Assembly (NCBI GenBank): GCA_947311665.1
Contig: CAMZLA010000063.1
Coordinates: 1-14,985, forward strand
DNA length: 14,985 nucleotides
Reading direction: 5' to 3'
Source: an uncultured Candidatus Altimarinota bacterium
GTDB taxonomy: Bacteria > Patescibacteriota > Gracilibacteria > CAIRYL01
Under the pieces are notes generated by a model, which ran no database searches, had not been told where the DNA came from, and saw only the letters and a program-made list of their open reading frames with translations. How positions within the stretch are numbered: position 1 is the first letter of the stretch; every line of letters begins with the position of its first letter. Position numbers and translations under genes: made by a program. Shown piece after piece: positions 14,642-14,985 of this stretch.

Positions 14642-14985
14642 ATGCTTAATTCAATTCATTCTCCATCGGATATAAAAAAACTTTCAATTCATCAGTTGAA
14701 AGATTTATGCAAAGAAATTCGCCAATTTTTAATAGAACATGCAGCAAAAAATGGTGGACATTTTGCTTCTTCTTTGGGAGTTGTTGAACTCACCGTTGCT
14801 CTACATTATGTTTTTGAAATGCCAAACGATGATATTGTTTGGGATGTTGGACATCAGGCTTATGTGCATAAATTGCTTACAGGGCGAAAAAATCAATTTG
14901 ATACTATGCGAAAAAAAAATGGATTATTTCCTTTCCCCAAACCATCAGAAAGTAAATATGATAGTTCGGTTGCTGGACACGCATC
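14642..14985 (+). CDS. dxs: 1-deoxy-D-xylulose-5-phosphate synthase, N-terminal 114 residues; cut by right edge
   Basis: The frame is open from ATG 14642 to the window end. The translation has the DXS N-terminal landmarks in order: IKKLSIHQLKDLCKEIRQFL, GGHFASSLGVVELTVALHYVF, the DIVWDVGHQAYVHKLLTGR block (thiamine-PP domain histidine region), LFPFPKPSESKYDS and the start of VAGHAS. DXS condenses pyruvate and glyceraldehyde 3-phosphate to deoxyxylulose 5-phosphate, the first step of the MEP pathway. The usual GxSGFPKRSES reads GLFPFPKPSES here. The gene follows uppS by 134 bp on the same strand; with ispDF it forms a local isoprenoid cluster. Confidence 0.95.
   Translation, partial: MLNSIHSPSDIKKLSIHQLKDLCKEIRQFLIEHAAKNGGHFASSLGVVELTVALHYVFEMPNDDIVWDVGHQAYVHKLLTGRKNQFDTMRKKNGLFPFPKPSESKYDSSVAGHA

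Noticed and set aside
1..14985. CRISPR array
   Set aside because: No series of 20-40 bp direct repeats with regular unique spacers occurs; the only tandem repeats are short AT-rich units at 6454-6481 and 14549-14606.
1..14985. Genetic code 25 (TGA = Gly)
   Set aside because: Conserved proteins (RuvA, TrxB, UppS, RecN) are full length under the standard code with no in-frame TGA.

Overview
The window is an AT-rich bacterial segment (mostly A/T in both genes and gaps) read in the standard genetic code. All eleven complete stop codons are TAA (9) or TAG (2), none is TGA, and none of the conserved genes has an in-frame TGA. No start codon has a convincing Shine-Dalgarno sequence in front of it. 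Genes are tightly packed and alternate in strand, and two convergent pairs share a 6-bp TTATAA that supplies both stop codons. With the fused IspDF and an NTT-like transporter, this would fit a small-genome bacterium such as a Patescibacteria/CPR lineage. That assignment is inference; the window has no rRNA or other decisive phylogenetic marker.

Layout, left to right. (1) Positions 2-2365 hold the last 787 residues of a large Cas12-like (type V) RNA-guided nuclease whose start lies left of the window. It has a Cas12a-like end of the WED domain, RuvC-I, RuvC-II and RuvC-III regions and a split CxxC/CxxC zinc site. Its RuvC-II glutamate appears to be missing from the usual place and may be replaced by one about 40 residues downstream. 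No CRISPR array, cas1 or cas2 is visible. (2) A MazG-type nucleotide pyrophosphohydrolase and a GtrA-GT2 (ALG5-like) glycosyltransferase follow, ending at a strong bidirectional terminator. (3) Facing them are two tRNA genes, initiator tRNA-fMet and tRNA-Leu(GAG). (4) A one-iron superoxide reductase converges on recN. (5) Upstream of recN on the same strand is a 796-residue membrane transporter (NTT/MFS-like) with a C-terminal HEAT-repeat domain. (6) ruvA is divergent from it and convergent with a secreted protein carrying SLH repeats and a CAP/SCP domain; a GC-rich REP-like motif sits between the two stops. (7) trxB converges on a fused ispDF. (8) uppS and then dxs (cut by the right edge) complete an isoprenoid cluster.

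Functional themes: isoprenoid precursor synthesis by the MEP pathway (dxs, ispD, ispF) leading to undecaprenyl-PP (uppS); lipid-linked sugar donors (ALG5-like enzyme plus GtrA); oxygen/thiol stress handling (superoxide reductase, thioredoxin reductase); DNA repair (recN, ruvA); surface and uptake (SLH-CAP protein, NTT-like transporter). The most notable item is the Cas12-like nuclease at the left edge.
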